From contig NZ_JAUSNR010000046.1 of NCBI RefSeq assembly GCF_030656345.1, positions 1 through 64,000 on the forward strand: 64,000 nucleotides of DNA, read 5' to 3'. The translations under genes were made by a program, and so were the position numbers. Of the stretch, positions 8,407 to 17,473 are shown in pieces (the stretch's first letter is position 1; every line of letters begins with the position of its first letter). The DNA comes from Pseudotabrizicola sp. (GTDB lineage: Bacteria > Pseudomonadota > Alphaproteobacteria > Rhodobacterales > Rhodobacteraceae). Below the pieces are notes generated by a model. The model did no database searches and was not told the origin of the DNA. It saw only the letters and a list, made by a program, of their open reading frames with translations.

Positions 8407-9648
8407 TCAGGCCGCACTGATTGCAACCGACAGCAGGGCCGAGGCGGCGAGCACCTGCCACAACGGGCGGTGAAACCCCAAGAGCAGCAGCGCCGACAGG
8501 GCCGCAAGACCAAGCGCGGTCAGGTTCAGACTGGCCGGATCGGGCACGATCAGCTGCACCGGACCCAAGCTGCGCGGCGTGATGGTGGCGAACAGCAGGT
8601 GCAGCGCAAACCACAGCGACAGATTCGCAATCACCCCCACCACCGCCGCCATGATCGCCGCCAAGGCCCCGGCAAGCCGCGGGTCAGCGGTGATGCGCGA
8701 CAGGTACGGAGCGGCCACGAAGATCCACAAAAAGCACGGCGCAAAGGTCATCCACAGCGTGACACCCGCCGCCGCAATGCCCATCGCCCAGCCGCCCGCG
8801 CCATAGCCCGCCATGAAGCCCACGAATTCATTGACCAGTATCAGCGGGCCGGGCGTGGTTTCCGCCAGCCCCAGCCCCGCCATCATCTGCGGCGTGGTCA
8901 GCCAGCCCTGCACCGCCACCACCTCTTGCGTCATCCATGCCAGCACCGCGTAGGCCCCGCCAAAGGTCAGCACCGCGAGCTTGGAGAAGAACCAGCCGAC
9001 ATCGAACAAGATCCCGCCCGTCAGCCACAGCAGCGCCAGCGGCACCAGCCAGACCGACAGCCACAGCATCAGCGTTGCCGCCGTGCGCGGGGCAGTGACC
9101 TCGGGCAAGGCGGCGCGATTGCCGCGCGCGGTGATCAGCCCCCAGATCCCGGCGGCAAGGATGATCACCGGGAACGGCAGGTTCAGCACGAACAGGCCCA
9201 GAAAGGCAGCAATCGCAATCACATAGGCCACGCGCCCGCGCAGCGCACGGCGCGCCACCTTGATCAGCGCCTCGATCACAATGGCGATGACCGCCGCCTG
9301 CACGCCCAGAAACAGCGCCTGCATCAGCGGCAGTTCCCCCCAAGCGGCATAGGCCATCGTCAAAACCAGCACGACCAGCGCGCCGGGCAGCACGAACAGC
9401 CCGCCCGCAATCAGCCCGCCTTTTGTGCCCTGCAGCCGCCAGCCTGCCCATGTGGCCAGCTGCATCGCCTCTGGCCCCGGCAGCAGCATGCAAAACGACA
9501 GGGCCGACAGATAATCCTTTTCGGTCAGCCATTTGCGTTCGTCCACCAGCACCTTGTGCATCAGGGCGATCTGCGCGGCGGGGCCACCAAACGACAGCAT
9601 GCCAATGCGGGCGAAGGTGCGGGTCAGGTCGGATATGCTGGCTGTCAT
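8407..9648 (-). CDS. chrA: Chromate transporter, ChrA family
   Basis: A 413-residue integral inner-membrane protein with two homologous CHR halves. The first contains 'FGGPAAQIALMHKVLV' and 'LLPGPEAMQLATWAGW'; the second repeats the pattern in 'LTFGGAYAVLAWM' and 'AETTPGPLILVNEFVGF'. About ten or more hydrophobic segments are apparent. Family members export chromate, probably in exchange for another ion; the substrate here is not proven. It stands alone on the minus strand. Confidence 0.92.
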   Translation of the reverse strand: MTASISDLTRTFARIGMLSFGGPAAQIALMHKVLVDERKWLTEKDYLSALSFCMLLPGPEAMQLATWAGWRLQGTKGGLIAGGLFVLPGALVVLVLTMAYAAWGELPLMQALFLGVQAAVIAIVIEALIKVARRALRGRVAYVIAIAAFLGLFVLNLPFPVIILAAGIWGLITARGNRAALPEVTAPRTAATLMLWLSVWLVPLALLWLTGGILFDVGWFFSKLAVLTFGGAYAVLAWMTQEVVAVQGWLTTPQMMAGLGLAETTPGPLILVNEFVGFMAGYGAGGWAMGIAAAGVTLWMTFAPCFLWIFVAAPYLSRITADPRLAGALAAIMAAVVGVIANLSLWFALHLLFATITPRSLGPVQLIVPDPASLNLTALGLAALSALLLLGFHRPLWQVLAASALLSVAISAA

Positions 9649-9851
9649 CCGCGCAGGCTAAGCGCGCCGGATGACGAGGGCAAGACAGGAACCCCGCCGG
9701 CCCTGGGGGACCGGCGGGGCGGGGTCGTTTGACGTGTGATTGCAAGCAGCACGTCAACAAAGGGCACAACACCCTTACAAGCAGCAACGCGACCAGGGCC
9801 GCGTCAGATATGTCTAGGACCGATTCTCTAATTCAGGGTTAACAGCGCCGG
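9649..9851. other. chrA-apt intergenic region with hairpin and inverted repeat
   Basis: Two structures are visible. A strong hairpin, CCCCGCCGG (9692-9700) pairing with CCGGCGGGG (9711-9719), lies upstream of chrA and downstream of the apt operon; it could terminate the latter, although no T-run follows. A second inverted repeat, TTGACGTG (9729-9736) with CACGTCAA (9750-9757) and a 13-nt spacer, looks more like a protein-binding site. No reading frame of interest was seen. Confidence 0.55.
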
Positions 9852-10403
9852 TCACAGCCCTTCGAACGCACACAGGGCATGCACCTCCATGCCCAACGCC
9901 TCCAGCCTTTTGCGCCCGCCCAGATCGGGCAGATCGACGACAAAGGCGCAGCCCACCACCTGCGCGCCCAGACGTTCGATCAGCCTGATCCCGGCCTCGG
10001 CGGTGCCGCCGGTGGCCAGCAGGTCATCGACGATCAGCACCGCCTCGCCGGGTTGCAGGGCGTCGTCATGCACCTCGACCACCGCCTCGCCATATTCCAG
10101 CGTATAGGCCTGGCTGATGGTCTGCCCCGGCAGCTTGCCTTTCTTGCGCACCGGCACAAAGCCGGTCGACAGCTGATGCGCCACCGCCCCGCCAAGGATA
10201 AAGCCGCGTGCCTCCAGCCCCACCACCTTGTCGATCCGCACGCCCACATAGGGGGCCAAGAGCTGATCGACACACATCCTAAATCCGCGCGGATCGGCAA
10301 ACAGGGTGGTGACATCGCGGAACAATATCCCGTCATGCGGAAAATCCACGATGGTGCGGATGTAATCCTTGACCGTTTTCGGGGCGGGTTTTGGCACGGG
10401 CAT
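9852..10403 (-). CDS. apt: Adenine phosphoribosyltransferase
   Basis: A 183-residue type I phosphoribosyltransferase salvaging adenine to AMP with PRPP. The PRPP-binding signature '[17 protein letters not shown]' lies near residue 120, with '[16 protein letters not shown]' and the flexible '[10 protein letters not shown]' loop before it. It is the last gene of a unit with mtnP and a DUF2927-like gene. MtnP releases adenine from methylthioadenosine and Apt recycles it, so the pairing makes metabolic sense. Confidence 0.96.
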   Translation of the reverse strand: MPVPKPAPKTVKDYIRTIVDFPHDGILFRDVTTLFADPRGFRMCVDQLLAPYVGVRIDKVVGLEARGFILGGAVAHQLSTGFVPVRKKGKLPGQTISQAYTLEYGEAVVEVHDDALQPGEAVLIVDDLLATGGTAEAGIRLIERLGAQVVGCAFVVDLPDLGGRKRLEALGMEVHALCAFEGL

Positions 10404-10412
10404 AGCAGGCTT

Positions 10413-11081
10413 TCAGGGTTCGGGCGGGTACAGATGGCGCAGCAGGCGCGCATCCTGACCGGCGATGGTGACAGTGGCGTTAGAGGTTTGCGACAGGATC
10501 GACACCCCCTCATAGGCAGCGGCATCAATGTCGAAGACAGGGCCGGTGGCCTGAAAAATCTCTTCCAGCACGACCGAGACAATCTCCCCCGGGGTGATCG
10601 AGGTGGAAATCAGGATCGAGGCTTCGGTGATCTTGTGATCCGGCGTCCACCACAGGGTGGCATAGCCCACCCCCATCACCCCGGCCCCCGACATGCCGGG
10701 CACCTCGGCGATCTGGCTGCCATCGGTCGCGTCGGTCAGCGACAGGCGGATATCCGCCTCTGGCCCGGCAATGCGGGTGATGGACAGGGCAGAGCCTGCG
10801 CCGTTAATCTGGGCAATCGCATAATCCACGCTGGCCGACAGCAGCATCCGGAACAGCAGCCCGCTTTGGGCGTCGGATGGCACCACCGCAAGGGTCAGGC
10901 TTTGCTTGCCCCAGGTTACCGGGGGCTGGCGGCAGTCCTGCCCGGGTGCGGCCCCGCAGGTGGCAGCGCGGAAGAAGTCTGCATCGGGCAGGATGCCCTC
11001 TACCGTCACGCCATCGAACGCCCAGCCGGCCCCGGCAAGGCACAGGGTCAGCGCTGCGGCAAGGGGCAGGCGTTGCGTCAC
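10413..11081 (-). CDS. Exported DUF2927-like protein
   Basis: A 222-residue protein with a Sec signal peptide (about residues 1-21, cleaved after 'GAGWA'). The C-terminal part, 'VVLEEIFQATGPVFDI' and then 'DARLLRHLYPPEP', resembles the DUF2927 family, whose 'EE(I/L)xQxLG...D..LIRLLY' pattern looks like a zincin fold that has lost its HExxH histidines. It sits between mtnP (ATGA overlap) and apt, an odd place for an exported protein in a nucleobase-salvage operon. The family assignment is by eye and tentative. Confidence 0.55.
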   Translation of the reverse strand: MTQRLPLAAALTLCLAGAGWAFDGVTVEGILPDADFFRAATCGAAPGQDCRQPPVTWGKQSLTLAVVPSDAQSGLLFRMLLSASVDYAIAQINGAGSALSITRIAGPEADIRLSLTDATDGSQIAEVPGMSGAGVMGVGYATLWWTPDHKITEASILISTSITPGEIVSVVLEEIFQATGPVFDIDAAAYEGVSILSQTSNATVTIAGQDARLLRHLYPPEP

Positions 11082-11944
11082 AGCACCCGCCCGGCAACGG
11101 CGTCAAGCTTTGCCAGCAGGTCCGGATCGCGCAGCGACGGCGCCGTCATGATCGCATGATCCAGCGCCCGGTCGCAACCGTGCGGGCACGGCGCGCGGGT
11201 GGCCCCCAGCAGCGCGGGCAGGCGCGCCACCAGATCACGCGCTACCTGCGCATTGCGCCCCATCGTCGCCAGCACCTGCGCCACATCCACCGCGCCATGC
11301 GACGGGTGCCAGCAATCAAAATCGGTCACCATGGCGATGCAGGCATAGCACAACTCGGCCTCACGGGCGAGTTTCGCCTCGGGCATCCCGGTCATCCCGA
11401 TTAGATCGGCCCCCCACTGCCGGTAGAGCCGCGACTCGGCGAGGGTGGAAAACTGCGGCCCCTCCATCGCGACATAGGTGGCCCCCTCATGCACCCTTGC
11501 CCCTGCAGCAACGGCGGCACTGGCCACGTGGCCGGACAGCCGCGCACAGGTGGGGTGGGAAAAGCCGACATGGGCCACACATCCGCTACCGAAAAAGGAT
11601 TTCTCGCGCGCGAAGGTCCGGTCGATGTACTGGTCGACCACCACAAAATCGCCCGGCGCGTAATCTTCGCGCAGCGAGCCCACCGCCGACAGCGCCACCA
11701 GATCGGTGCAGCCCAGCCGCTTCAGCGCATCGATATTGGCCCGGTAGTTCACCGCGCTGGGGGAATGGACATGGCCGCGCCCGTGGCGGGGCAGAAACGC
11801 CATGGCGACCCCGTGCAGCCGCCCCACCAGAATATCGTCCGAAGGCTTGCCCCAGGGGGTCTTGACCCGCACCCAGCTCGCGCCCTCCAGCCCGTCGATC
11901 TGATAGAGGCCAGAGCCCCCGATGATCCCGATCATGGTGTCCAT
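11078..11944 (-). CDS. mtnP: S-methyl-5'-thioadenosine phosphorylase
   Basis: A 288-residue class I purine-nucleoside-phosphorylase-type enzyme that cleaves 5'-methylthioadenosine with phosphate to adenine and methylthioribose-1-phosphate. Motifs are 'IGIIGGSGLY' at the N-terminus, the phosphate-binding 'PRHGRGHVHSPS' and 'VDQYIDRTF'. It heads the mtnP / DUF2927-like / apt unit, overlapping the second gene by four bases. An alternative ATG three codons in would also fit. Confidence 0.95.
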   Translation of the reverse strand: MDTMIGIIGGSGLYQIDGLEGASWVRVKTPWGKPSDDILVGRLHGVAMAFLPRHGRGHVHSPSAVNYRANIDALKRLGCTDLVALSAVGSLREDYAPGDFVVVDQYIDRTFAREKSFFGSGCVAHVGFSHPTCARLSGHVASAAVAAGARVHEGATYVAMEGPQFSTLAESRLYRQWGADLIGMTGMPEAKLAREAELCYACIAMVTDFDCWHPSHGAVDVAQVLATMGRNAQVARDLVARLPALLGATRAPCPHGCDRALDHAIMTAPSLRDPDLLAKLDAVAGRVL

Positions 11945-12419
11945 CCCGCGCCGCCCCTGTGCTGCCCCTGTTCCGGCCTGATCTTAAGCCGGGCAGCGGG
12001 TGGGGGGAAGAGGCGGCTTCCCCCTGTGTTGCACGGGAGCGGGGTGAGGGAAATCAAGGGGTTGGCGGAGGGGGATTGGGTAAGGTTCGGACGGGAGAGT
12101 CAGTGGGGTTAGTTGCGATGCGCTTATCAGTTAAACCCAGGCCTACCCGCGCAGCAATGTGCGATCAGGGTGCGCTCGGCCTGTATAGGGGCGTCGGGGC
12201 CGGTTTGCGCGAGGAAGTCTTCGACCGTTCTGAACATGCTGTGCCCCTTGCCACAGTCTGTTGGTGGCGGGTTCGTGCATTTGGTGCAAGGGGGATGCCG
12301 TTGCGCAATGGTGGGTTGACCCGCCCTGCCTTGGCGTGGCGGGGAGACCCCCGCCCTATCCATGCGACGATGCCCCACCCCATCTTGCGGGACCGCGCCC
12401 CACCTGCTACGGCAGGCTC
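11945..12419. other. 475-bp intergenic region between mtnP and right-arm rlmJ
   Basis: No convincing full gene is present. A short minus-strand frame (12127-12237, about 36 codons, starting MFRTVEDFLAQTGPDA) reads protein-like and has AAGGGG upstream, so it may be a small gene or a gene remnant, but I recognise no family. The downstream part (12301-12360) is a palindromic repeat described separately. The divergent promoters of mtnP and rlmJ must lie here. Confidence 0.4.
12301..12360. repeat. REP-like palindromic intergenic element at inner end of right arm
   Basis: Two hairpins lie 5' of rlmJ: GGGT-TG-ACCC within a GGTGGGTTGACCCGCC context (12310-12325), preceded by TTGCGCAAT, and GGCGGGG-AGA-CCCC(C)GCC (12338-12355). 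On the minus strand the second reads ATAGGGCGGGGGTCTCCCCGCC, clearly the same type as the element upstream of the left rlmJ. Its position mirrors that element, at the point where homology between the arms stops. Confidence 0.6.
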
Positions 12420-13199
12420 ATGCTGTCATATCAACACCTGTATCACGCCGGAAATCTGGCCGATGTCCACAAGCACGCGCTGCTGGCCACCACGCTCGAT
12501 TACCTGACCCGCAAGGACAAACCGCTGACCTATGTGGAAACCCACGCCGGGCGCGGGCTGTATGACCTGACCGCCCCGGAAGCGGTGAAAACCGGCGAGG
12601 CGGCCAAGGGCATCGCCATTGCCGGGGGCTGGTTTCCCGAGGCGCATCCCTACAGCCGCGCTCTGGCGGCGACGCGCGACCAGCGGGGGGCCAGCTTTTA
12701 CCCCGGCAGCCCGCTGATTGCCGGGCATCTGCTGCGCGAGACGGACAGCATTCACCTGTGCGAACTGCACCCGCAGGAACATGCGGCGCTGGAATACGCC
12801 TCTGCCCCCTTTGGGGGCAAGGTCTATCACGAGGATGGTCTGGCCAAGGCGCTGTCGATCTGCCCGCCGACGCCCCGGCGCGGCATCGTGCTGATCGACC
12901 CGTCCTATGAGGTGAAGACCGATTACGAGACCATTCCGCGCGTGATCGGCCAGCTGCACCGCAAGTGGAATGTCGGGATCGTCTATCTGTGGTATCCGAT
13001 CCTGCGCGAAGGCTATCACAAGCCGATGCTGGCCGAGCTCAAGGCCATCGCCCCAGAAGCGCTGGTGCATGAGGTGCGCTTCCCCCCGGTGCGCGACGGG
13101 CACCGGATGGAAGGCTCTGGCATGGTGATGATCAACCCGCCCTACGGAATCGAGACCGAGACCAAACGGCTGACCGGGTTGTTCCGCAAGCTCGGCTGA
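12420..13199 (+). CDS. rlmJ: 23S rRNA (adenine-2030-N6)-methyltransferase RlmJ, right copy
   Basis: A 259-residue paralogue of the left RlmJ with all motifs intact ('NLADVHKH', 'VETHAGRGLYDL', 'LIDPSYEVK'). By hand count about 18 residues differ, mostly conservative, clustered around residues 67-90 ('GGWFPEAHPYS', 'GASFYPGSP'). Both copies look functional. It converges on pepN across a hairpin. A frame extending upstream to 12261 runs through the palindromic repeat and is not the real start. Confidence 0.94.
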   Translation: MLSYQHLYHAGNLADVHKHALLATTLDYLTRKDKPLTYVETHAGRGLYDLTAPEAVKTGEAAKGIAIAGGWFPEAHPYSRALAATRDQRGASFYPGSPLIAGHLLRETDSIHLCELHPQEHAALEYASAPFGGKVYHEDGLAKALSICPPTPRRGIVLIDPSYEVKTDYETIPRVIGQLHRKWNVGIVYLWYPILREGYHKPMLAELKAIAPEALVHEVRFPPVRDGHRMEGSGMVMINPPYGIETETKRLTGLFRKLG

Positions 13200-13208
13200 C
13201 GGACTATT

Positions 13209-13256
13209 CCCCCGGCCACAGACGAATTTTCACTGAGAACTCGCTCCCGGCCGGGG
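13209..13256. terminator. Bidirectional hairpin between rlmJ and pepN (right arm)
   Basis: Outer arms CCCCGGCC (13210-13217) and GGCCGGGG (13249-13256) enclose GAATTTTC-ACT-GAGAACTC, a diverged version of the perfect inner stem seen in the left arm. It lies in the 60-bp gap between convergent genes. The outer stem is kept while the inner one has mismatches. Confidence 0.65.
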
Positions 13257-13259
13257 TGC

Positions 13260-15818
13260 TCAGTCGCCCAGCATCCGCCCTGCCATTTCGGTCAGATCCC
13301 GGCTCAGCCCTTCGGTCGCCAGCATCCGGCCCAGCACCTCGCGCACCATGGCCTTCCGGTCGGCGTCATAGCGCGGCCAGGTCTCGAACGCGGTCGACAT
13401 CCGCGCCGCCGTCTGTGGGTTCAGCGGGTCAAGCCGCAGCAGCCAATCGGCCACCAGCGCATAGCCCGCCCCGCTGTGGTGGTGGAACCCGGCATGGTTG
13501 CCCGACAAGGCCCCGATCACCGAACGGAAGCGGTTGGGATTCTTCCAGTCGAAATCCTTGTGGGTGGTCAGGCCGCGCGTCACCTCTGCCGCCCGGTCGG
13601 GTGCAGCATAGGCGATCTGCAGCGCAAACCACTTGTCCATCACATTACGGTCGGCGTGCCAGCGGGCTTCAAACCGGGCCAGTTCCTGCTGCCCCGCGCC
13701 GATGTCGAGCAGGCAGGACAGCGCCCCCACCTCTTCGGTCATGTTGTCCGCCGCCGCATACGCCGCCTGCGCCGCCCGGCCGCCATCGACGCGGGACAGC
13801 AGCGACAGCGCCGCCAGCCGCAAGGCCCTGCGCCCTGCGGCGCGGGCATCGGGCGTGAACGGTCCCGGTTCGGCCAGCGATGCGATCAGCCCCGGCAAAA
13901 CCCCGGCCAGCCGTTGCGCAAGTGCCGCGCCCATGCGGCGGCGGGCGGTGTAAATGCCGGCCGGATCAGGCACTTGGCCCGCTGCGTGCAGGGTCTGCGC
14001 CATATCGTCATCCGATGGCAGCCGCAGGCAGAGCGCGCGAAAGGCCGGATCAAGACTGTCATCCTGCGCCACGCGGGCCAAAGCATCCAGCCAATCCGGC
14101 CCCGGCGATGCGCCTTCCGTCACCATCCGCGCCAGCAGATCCTTGGCGAGTGCGCGCCCCGCCTCCCATTTGTTGAACGGGTCGGTGTCATGCGCGAGCA
14201 GGAAGGCGCGCTCTTCGGCGCTGACCGCATGGTCCAGCACCACCGGCGCGGAAAATCCGCGCAGGATCGAAGGCACCGGGCGGGTGGACAGCCCGTCAAA
14301 CGAGAAGGATTGGCGGGTTTGCGTCATTTCCAGCACCGTGGTCGGCACCACCTCATCGCCATTTGGGTTCAAAAGGCCGACCGCAATCGGCAGCACCTTG
14401 GCCCCCTTGACCGGCTGGCCCGGGGTTTCCGGGTTTTCCTGTTCAAAATGAAGCGTATAGGTGCCATTGCTAAAGTCATCCGTCACCTTCAGGCGCGGCG
14501 TGCCCGCCTCGGAATACCAGCGTTTGAACTGGGTCAGATCACGCCCCGTCGCATCCTGAAATACCGCCAGCCAGTCCTCAATCGTGGCGGCCTGTCCGTC
14601 GTGGCGGTCGAAATACAGATCCAGCGCGCGGGCGTAGCCGTCATCGCCGACCAGACGTTTCAACATGCCGATCACCTCGGCGCCCTTTTCATAGATCGTG
14701 GCAGTGTAGAAGTTGTTGATCTCGACATACGACTCTGGCCGCACCGCATGGGCCAGCGGCCCCTGATCCTCGCGGAACTGACGGGCGCGCAGCATCAGCA
14801 CATCTTCGATCCGCTTCACCGCATGGCTGCGCATGTCGCCGGAAAACTGCTGATCGCGGAACACGGTCAGCCCTTCCTTGAGGCAGAGCTGGAACCAGTC
14901 GCGGCAGGTGATGCGGTTGCCGGTCCAGTTGTGGAAATACTCATGCGCGATGATCGCCTCGATCCGGGCGAAGTCATCATCAGTGGCGGTTTCGGGGCTG
15001 GCCAGAACGAATTTGGAGTTGAAGATGTTCAGCCCCTTGTTCTCCATCGCGCCCATGTTGAAATCATCGACCGCGACGATGTTGAACACATCCAGATCAT
15101 ATTCGCGCCCGTAAACCTGTTCATCCCACCGCATCGACCGGATCAGGCTGTCCATCGCATAGGCGCAGCGCCCTTCATCGCCCGGGCGCACCCAGATGTT
15201 GAGCGCGACATCGCGGCCCGACAGCGTGCGGAACGCGGCGGAATGCGCGCGCAGGTCGCCCGCGACCAGCGCGAACAGATAGGCGGGTTTGGGCCATGGG
15301 TCATCCCATTCGGCCCAACCCGGCCCTTGGTCCAGCAGGTTGCCGTTGGACAAAAGCACCGGCTGGGTTCCTTCGACCCGCACCCGGAACCGCGCCATCA
15401 CATCGGGGCGGTCGGGATAGAAGGTGATCTTGCGAAAGCCTTCAGCCTCGCACTGGGTGCAATACATGCCGCGCGACATATACAGCCCCTCCAGCGCGGT
15501 ATTGCCTTCGGGCGCGATCTGCACCTCGGTTTCCAGCACAAAGGACGCGTCGGGCAGGTCTGTCGCCGGAAGGGTCAGGCCGGTGGCGTCGGGGGTGATA
15601 TCAAGCGCCCGCCCATCCACCGTCAGCGACAAAAGCCGCAGCCCTTCGCCATCCAGCCGCAGATCAATCCCCGCACCGCGCGCCGGGTTTGGCCGCATCT
15701 CCAGCCGCGCTTTCACCCGCGTCGCCTGTGGGGACAGATGAAAGGTCAACGCGACCTGATCGATCAGGTGCGAAAACGGCTGGTAGTCGGCAAGATGGAT
15801 GGCGCGGGCGTGGGTCAT
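13260..15818 (-). CDS. pepN: Aminopeptidase N (M1 metallopeptidase), right copy
   Basis: An 852-residue M1 aminopeptidase, same length as the left copy, with GAMEN, HEYFH and the downstream 'CLKEGLTVFRD' glutamate intact. Differences from the left copy are spread through the N-terminal beta domain and the C-terminal helical domain, and almost absent around the active site. AGGAGA precedes the ATG. It is divergent from the right photolyase gene, as in the left arm. Confidence 0.95.
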   Translation of the reverse strand: MTHARAIHLADYQPFSHLIDQVALTFHLSPQATRVKARLEMRPNPARGAGIDLRLDGEGLRLLSLTVDGRALDITPDATGLTLPATDLPDASFVLETEVQIAPEGNTALEGLYMSRGMYCTQCEAEGFRKITFYPDRPDVMARFRVRVEGTQPVLLSNGNLLDQGPGWAEWDDPWPKPAYLFALVAGDLRAHSAAFRTLSGRDVALNIWVRPGDEGRCAYAMDSLIRSMRWDEQVYGREYDLDVFNIVAVDDFNMGAMENKGLNIFNSKFVLASPETATDDDFARIEAIIAHEYFHNWTGNRITCRDWFQLCLKEGLTVFRDQQFSGDMRSHAVKRIEDVLMLRARQFREDQGPLAHAVRPESYVEINNFYTATIYEKGAEVIGMLKRLVGDDGYARALDLYFDRHDGQAATIEDWLAVFQDATGRDLTQFKRWYSEAGTPRLKVTDDFSNGTYTLHFEQENPETPGQPVKGAKVLPIAVGLLNPNGDEVVPTTVLEMTQTRQSFSFDGLSTRPVPSILRGFSAPVVLDHAVSAEERAFLLAHDTDPFNKWEAGRALAKDLLARMVTEGASPGPDWLDALARVAQDDSLDPAFRALCLRLPSDDDMAQTLHAAGQVPDPAGIYTARRRMGAALAQRLAGVLPGLIASLAEPGPFTPDARAAGRRALRLAALSLLSRVDGGRAAQAAYAAADNMTEEVGALSCLLDIGAGQQELARFEARWHADRNVMDKWFALQIAYAAPDRAAEVTRGLTTHKDFDWKNPNRFRSVIGALSGNHAGFHHHSGAGYALVADWLLRLDPLNPQTAARMSTAFETWPRYDADRKAMVREVLGRMLATEGLSRDLTEMAGRMLGD

Positions 15819-15958
15819 GGCAATGGTCTCCTGTCCCGGCCCAAGCTAGGCGCTTGGGGGGCACACGCAAGCCCGAAGGCTTTGACGCGGGGCAAAAATC
15901 CATGCGCGGGGCGGATCGGGGCTTTACGAATCTGCGCCAGCCGCTATCTGTTTGTTCC

Positions 15959-17470
15959 ATGAATGTTCTCGTCTGGTTCAAGCGTGATCTGCGGATCGAT
16001 GACCACCCTGCCCTGACCCATGCCACGGGCCTCGGGCCGGTGCTGCCGCTGTATATTGTGGAGCCGGAGTATTGGGCGCTGCCCGACACATCGGCCCGGC
16101 AATGGGCGTTCACCGCCGAATGTCTAGCCGATCTGCGTCAGGATCTGGGGGCGGCAGGTGCGCGGCTGGCGGTCCGGGTCGGCGACGCGGTGGAGGTGAT
16201 GGAGCGGCTGTGCCGCCAGCACAAGATCACCCAAATCGTCAGCCATGAAGAGACCGGCAATCTGTGGACCTTTGCGCGTGACCGCCGGGTGGCGGCATGG
16301 GCACGCGCTGCCGGGGTGGCATGGACCGAACTGCCGCAATCGGGCGTGGTGCGCAGGCTGGCCGGGCGCGACGGCTGGGCGCGGCGGCGCGACAGCTTTA
16401 CCGCGCAGCCGCAACTGCCAGCGCCTTCGGGGCTGACCCCGGTGTCGGGGGTAGAGCCGGGGGTGATCCCCACCGCGCGCGCGCTGCGATTGACTGAGGA
16501 TCGCTGCGCCCACCGCCAGGCGGGCGGGCGGCAGCACGGGCTGCTGGCGCTGGATACGTTCCTGACCAAACGCGGCGAGCCGTACCGTGCCGCCATGTCC
16601 TCACCGCTGACCGGCGAGCGGGCCTGTTCGCGCCTGTCGCCCTATCTGGCGCTTGGCGCGCTGTCGGGGCGCGAGGTGGCGCAGGCCACCACCGCGCGGC
16701 TGGGTGAGCGGCCCGGCGGGCGGTGGCCGGGGTCATTGGCCAGCTTTCAAAGCCGTCTGGCCTGGCGCGACCACTTCATGCAAAAGCTGGAGGATGAGCC
16801 GCAGATCGAAACGCGCTGCCTGCACCGCGCAGCGGAAGGCTTGCGCCCGCGCGACCCTGATGCCGCGCGGCTGGCGGCGTGGTCCGCGGGGGAAACCGGC
16901 TTGCCCTTTGTCGACGCCTGCATGCGATACCTGGCGGCGACCGGCTGGCTGAATTTCCGGATGCGGGCGATGGTGACATCGGTGGCGTCCTATCACCTTT
17001 GGCTGGACTGGCGCGCCACCGGCCCGGTGCTGGCGCGGCTGTTCACCGATTATGAACCCGGCATCCACTGGCCGCAGGTGCAGATGCAGTCGGGCACCAC
17101 GGGCATCAACACGCCGCGCATCTACAACCCGGTGAAGCAGGGGGTTGATCAGGACCCGACCGGCGCCTTCACCCGCCGCTGGGTGCCCGAACTGGCAGAG
17201 GTGCCGGACGCCCTGCTGCAAAGCCCATGGCGGTGGGAGGGCGCGCGCGGGTTGCTGGGGCGGCGCTATCCTGAACCCGTGGTCGATGTGATGGCCGCGC
17301 AAAGGGCCGCGCGTGAGGCTGTCTTTGGCCTGCGCAAGACCGCGCCGCGCGCGGAAATCGTAGAGATCATCGAACGCCATGCCAGCCGCGCCGACCCGCG
17401 GTTCGTCAACGACCGCGCCCCGCGCAGGCGCGCGCCGGTGTCTGCGGCGCAGCTGAGCCTTGGCTTATAA
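15959..17470 (+). CDS. phr: Deoxyribodipyrimidine photolyase / cryptochrome family, right copy
   Basis: A 503-residue FAD photolyase-family protein, mirror copy of the gene at 1075-2586 and equal in length. It has 'WFKRDLRIDDHPAL', 'WRDHF', 'TGWLNFRMRAMV' and 'NTPRIYNPVKQ'. The start is the ATG giving MNVLVWFKRD; longer readings extend into the pepN promoter region. It is followed after three bases by DUF2256. Retained residues indicate that both copies can bind FAD; the division of labour is unknown. Confidence 0.93.
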   Translation: MNVLVWFKRDLRIDDHPALTHATGLGPVLPLYIVEPEYWALPDTSARQWAFTAECLADLRQDLGAAGARLAVRVGDAVEVMERLCRQHKITQIVSHEETGNLWTFARDRRVAAWARAAGVAWTELPQSGVVRRLAGRDGWARRRDSFTAQPQLPAPSGLTPVSGVEPGVIPTARALRLTEDRCAHRQAGGRQHGLLALDTFLTKRGEPYRAAMSSPLTGERACSRLSPYLALGALSGREVAQATTARLGERPGGRWPGSLASFQSRLAWRDHFMQKLEDEPQIETRCLHRAAEGLRPRDPDAARLAAWSAGETGLPFVDACMRYLAATGWLNFRMRAMVTSVASYHLWLDWRATGPVLARLFTDYEPGIHWPQVQMQSGTTGINTPRIYNPVKQGVDQDPTGAFTRRWVPELAEVPDALLQSPWRWEGARGLLGRRYPEPVVDVMAAQRAAREAVFGLRKTAPRAEIVEIIERHASRADPRFVNDRAPRRRAPVSAAQLSLGL

Positions 17471-17473
17471 GCC

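Noticed and set aside
12127..12237. Small minus-strand gene between mtnP and rlmJ
   Set aside because: Only about 36 codons, no family resemblance; kept as a note in the intergenic entry, not as a CDS.
13476..15962. An 828-codon open frame antisense to pepN
   Set aside because: It mirrors a clear M1 peptidase gene; its protein is Arg/His/Gly-rich with no family pattern. High GC and codon bias open such antisense frames; similar ones lie opposite fumC, glcB and the family 5 binding protein gene.
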